64,000 nt of DNA from Allacma fusca (taxonomy: Eukaryota > Arthropoda > Collembola > Symphypleona > Sminthuridae), in NCBI GenBank assembly GCA_947179485.1, contig OX359247.1, positions 61,353,131 through 61,417,130 on the forward strand. The letters are read 5' to 3'. Below, in pieces: positions 60,442-64,000 of this stretch (position 1 is its first letter; each line of letters begins with the position of its first letter). The position numbers and the translations under genes are program-made. Below the pieces are notes generated by a model. That model saw only the letters and a list, made by a program, of their open reading frames with translations. It made no database searches and was not told the origin of the DNA.

Positions 60442-61933
60442 ATGGGCATCGATTGCTATTACCATCCGTTCAGCAGCCCGTCCCGAGGTGTATTGCTAAC
60501 TGCCAAAAACCTTGGGGTACAAATGAACCTTAAGCTAACCAATATATTTGCAGGGGAGCAGTACACGCCGGAGTTTCTCAAGGTACAGATATTTTCATAA
60601 AATCCAGTTTTATGCTTTGCAATCTGGTAATTAATATATAATTTTTGAGAATAAGCCAAAATTTCCAGTCTCTTCAAAAATTCGCGGGGAAAATTTTGGA
60701 AATGTATCTAATATTCCATAAATTGTTTCTGGGTTACCATGATTGTTTGAACAAGGTAATGCATCCACTTGTACGTTAACTATTGACTATTTTGGGACTT
60801 ACACTTTTTGCTCTTTTACCCCAAAATTCAAAGTAGTCGGTAAATACTTTAGATTTTCTACGCGTCTGGGCCTAAAAATACATTTTGAAATTATGAGTCA
60901 GGTAGTAATTTATTTATAATTTAATGTACAGGATGAGCAGAAACATTTGCTCCCGGCTCCCCTAGTTTGAGCCCCTTGGTTTGTAGAATTTATTCCACAC
61001 CTTCTGAAATTCAGCTAATTGGCCTAGGTCAATATTTGAGGTCATACAGGCCAAAATCTATGTTTATGTTTTAAGATTGCAAAAGTGAAAGTTAAGTTTT
61101 TTAATTACTTTCATAATTTTTCAAGTTACAAGTTTGAACTTGGCAAAGCTGGGGCAGTAAATAGCCAAAACAGTAACAAAAATAAATCACTAAAAAAAGT
61201 ACATTTTTAAATTAGACAAGGAAGAGAAAAAGAATTGTCACCTCGCGTATTCTTCAATTGTACTATATATTGAATATGTGACTGCAGATGAATCCGAATC
61301 ACGCTGTGCCGACTTTGGATGACGATGGATTTTATTTGTATGACAGCCGTTCGATTATGAAATACCTTGCAAATGCCTACGCCAAAGGGGATACAATGTA
61401 TCCCAAAGATCCAAAGAAAAGATATCTTGTGGACCAAAGGCTCATGCTTGATGTGGACACTTACCAGGCGTTTGCAAATGTATTTGTAAGTAATGCATAA
61501 TAATTATTAATTGTCGTTCTATTACTCACAACTATAATCACATGAGAACTCACTATTATGTATATATGTAGTTACTGGGTAAATAAATCTTTAAAGTTGA
61601 ATGTTAATATCGCAGTATCCCCCGGCTTTCTTCAAGCAGAAGATCGAACCTGACAAGGTGAAGAAACTGGATGAGGCTCTGGAACGTGTGAGCAAATATT
61701 TGGACCAAACTACGTATATTGCAGGAAATAGCATGACGATTGCGGATTTCTCCACTGCTGCCACTTTGAGTACCATTCAGGAATGTGGTCATGACGTTGA
61801 AAAGTTACCATCCATCAAAAGATACTTGACGAGATGCAAGGAGGAAATTCTAGGATGGGTAGAGCTCAATCAGCAAGGAGCGGAGCAATACGGGCAGTTC
61901 ATTCAAAACGCTGTCCAGAATGCTCAGAAATGA
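60442..61933 (+). CDS. glutathione S-transferase, delta/epsilon-like (218 aa)
   Basis: Exons 60442-60582, 61288-61485 and 61616-61933, all in phase 0. The N-terminal thioredoxin-fold domain has CYYHPFSSPSRG, with the Ser that activates glutathione in insect delta/epsilon GSTs, and in exon 2 HAVPTLDDDGFYLYDSRSIM, the cis-Pro and gamma-glutamyl binding site. The helical C-terminal domain (residues about 90-218) contains TYIAGNSMTIADFSTAATLS, the folding N-capping box. Length is normal for the class. Cytosolic conjugation of electrophiles to glutathione, used in detoxification of xenobiotics. A decayed relative of exon 1 lies 5 kb upstream. Confidence 0.93.
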
Positions 61934-62463
61934 AAGGGATTTGTATAGGTATGAGTGTTATGTCAGTATTATTTTATACTGAAAGCACTTTTATTTTATG
62001 CATTTTCATGTGTACACTTTCATGTCTGTAACACACTAATGTTTATTCCGTAAACTTGTATCTCTCAATTCATGCGATCATTAATTATTGCTTAATTACC
62101 TTGCACGTTGGTGACGGTTCTGAAAGAAATCTTACACTTTTGAGCTAGCCCGATTTAAGTTGTTATTTATGAGGTTGCCCTTTCTGATAATTACGCTTAG
62201 TTCCAAAAACAATCTCAAACATTTAAAATTTAAAAACAATTATGTCAGTATTTGAAAATTTATTATTCTTTATTTCAATGTCAAAATGATATTAAAACTT
62301 AACCTTCCAGTAGTATGTATTAAAATATGAATTCCACTTTGCCAGGTACGAATTACGAAAACTTTAGGTACTATATTTATTTATTGAAATTGCAATTTGC
62401 AATACTGCTTACGCTAACACATATGTGCCGGAGTAAGAGTAAGACAGTGATTGGAGAGATAGA
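61934..62463. other. intergenic, GST to F-box gene
   Basis: AT-rich spacer with the GST 3' UTR and the F-box gene upstream region; no further gene recognised. Confidence 0.45.
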
Positions 62464-64000
62464 TTGTTTAAGATTTGGCTAGAAATGTCATTCAAAGTTT
62501 TTAGTAGATTAGAGATTGAGACACTGAGTTCTGCATATGGTACTAACTCTTCCGGTGAAAAAACTGAATCGGATACAGCGAATGACAATTGGACTACTTT
62601 ACCAATTGAGGTACATAAATACTACAAATTTTGTGTTAACAATAATTATTGCACAATCAGATTACTGGAGTCAAACTATTGAAAATTATTTCATAAAAAT
62701 TAGTGAATTTTTTAAAATTGATTGAAAATTCAGGTTCTCTCACAAATATTTTCACATCTCGATTTGCGCACGAAGCAAGCATGTCGATTGGTATGCTTCG
62801 ACTGGTCTGGAATCATAAACGAATTCTTCAGTTCATTCAATGCCCAGCTTAACAGGAATACTCTGGAAACCTTTTTAATTTCTAGTCTGACATTGACTTG
62901 TAAGTCATTGACAGTGAGCAATTTATCTTCAACTTCCCTATCCTCCGGGGCGGCGGAACTTCTACCGATTGAATGGCAGTTTTCGACGAAGGTACTGATT
63001 TTCGCTCCTTTTGAAGTATCAATGTCGGCCACGCAATGGGGGCCTCTTCGTTGTGGGAAATGGCTTCCGTCCGTGACGGCCGATCAGATATCACTGCTTT
63101 TGACGAGGTGTCGTGGTCTCGAAAGGTTGATTTTTCTAAGGAACTCCCTCGTGGTTAGCAGCCCACTCAACCTCAATCAACTGATTTTGAAAAATCTGAC
63201 GCACTTGGAGGTTCAGTCATATTATATTATAATTCAATTTCAAATGTAATGATTCCCAATTTATAATACACCCCTTAAATAAAGAATATTGAATGTAGGT
63301 AGAATTTTCCTATGATCCCAGCCTTGTCGAAAATGAGAGGTTCAAAGAGCTTACGACCATATTTACCCCTGCATTGACCCATTTATCCTTGCACATGCGC
63401 GTTTCGTTGTGCTCTCACGAGGAAGCTTTGGAGTTTTATTACAGCCTGTTCTCCACGATTGTTTCGAAAAAAGCTTATCTAAAATCCCTATCGGTTAGTT
63501 TCGATGTGGTAATTTTCCCATTTGATCATTCTCTGATTAACGATGCGGCTCTCGAATCGAACCAGGATCTTCGCCGGGAAATCTCGGAGGTTCAATTGGA
63601 CGAGCTCCGATTTTCGTTTTGTTTACACGAATCCGTGCCTCCATTTGATCTTGGTAAACTTTTAAAATTACATATGCGTACAATTACTAATTTACTATGT
63701 TAAAGATTGGAATCAGCGATGCAGGGTGAAGCAAAATTGTTTCACAATAATTGCAAAATAAAATCGACCTCGAATCTCAACCCTTAAAGTAATTTATGAC
63801 ATCATTTTCCTTCCCATAGGTTCAAAACTACTCACTAACCAAAAGAACCTAAAAACAATTGAGGTGTCGCTTCTGAACGGATGCACCCATTTGTACCCCC
63901 TAATTAAGGAAGCGATAGAAACCAACGCCAAAACGTTAACCAGTCTAAGTGTTCAAAATGGGAGTTATCCGGGGAAGAACTTGAAAGCGGAGATTTTGTC
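62464..64000 (+). CDS. F-box / leucine-rich-repeat protein, runs off the window
   Basis: Exons 62464-62610, 62734-63210, 63299-63653 and 63820 to beyond 64000; joins are phase 0, 0 and 1. The F-box spans the first junction: WTTLPIE then VLSQIFSHLDLRTKQACRLV and CFDWSGIIN. Leucine-rich segments follow (LTRCRGLERLIFLRNSLV, LNQLILKNLTHLE, FTPALTHLSLHM, LDELRFSF, LKTIEVSLLNGC). It probably acts as the substrate receptor of an SCF (Skp1-Cullin-F-box) ubiquitin ligase, in cytosol or nucleus. The start could be the Met at 62464 or the second Met at 62485. The 3' end is outside the window. Confidence 0.85.

Overview
The window reads as arthropod nuclear DNA: AT-rich, with short GT-AG introns, a delta/epsilon-like GST, a FAAH1-like amidase, an F-box/LRR gene and many transposons. 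My best guess is a springtail (Collembola), but no single feature proves the order. Most host genes are split into exons of 50-500 bp, so they had to be joined by hand from splice sites and reading phase.

Left part (1-36 kb) is a transposon-rich accessory region built around a small family of secreted DNA/RNA non-specific endonuclease genes. Copy A (2.6-6.0 kb, +) is a pseudogene with several lesions, including two mobile-element insertions. Fragment D (6.6-7.6 kb, +) keeps only the 5' flank and the signal-peptide exon. Copies B (28.2-29.7 kb, -) and C (33.1-34.5 kb, -) are intact three-exon genes and share an identical 3' tract that suggests recent gene conversion. B and C lie in a tandem duplication together with an unknown secreted-protein gene, which is intact beside B and truncated beside C. 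Between A/D and B lie a serine-protease remnant, an LTR-like fragment, a degraded DDE transposon of about 4.4 kb (13443-22512) and, inside it, a nearly pristine 4.7-kb LINE with a perfect 17-bp target duplication.

The most striking theme is a set of non-autonomous DNA elements. Seven have exact 8-bp target duplications and YAGNG-type hAT termini. Each is filled with its own private short-motif array (GTCCC, GATTC, AACGTTA, CTCGA, GGTCTGGTCC, CAGGGATTT, GATTACAATTA). At least two more elements have similar architecture.

Right part (37-64 kb) is more gene-like: a single-pass membrane protein (37.6 kb, -); three small cysteine-rich secreted peptide genes with identical 61-nt first exons (40.6, 42.2 and 46.3 kb, +); a previously hidden three-exon gene of unknown function (47.8 kb, +); an 11-exon FAAH-like amidase (50.3-54.5 kb, +); a GST with a decayed upstream GST exon (60.4 and 55.2 kb, +); and an F-box/LRR gene running off the right edge (62.5 kb onward, +).

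The secreted nucleases and cysteine-rich peptides look like extracellular defence or digestive functions, and FAAH and GST look like lipid-signalling and detoxification enzymes. That grouping is inference. There is no sign of bacterial-style operons, CRISPR arrays or RNA genes that I can support.
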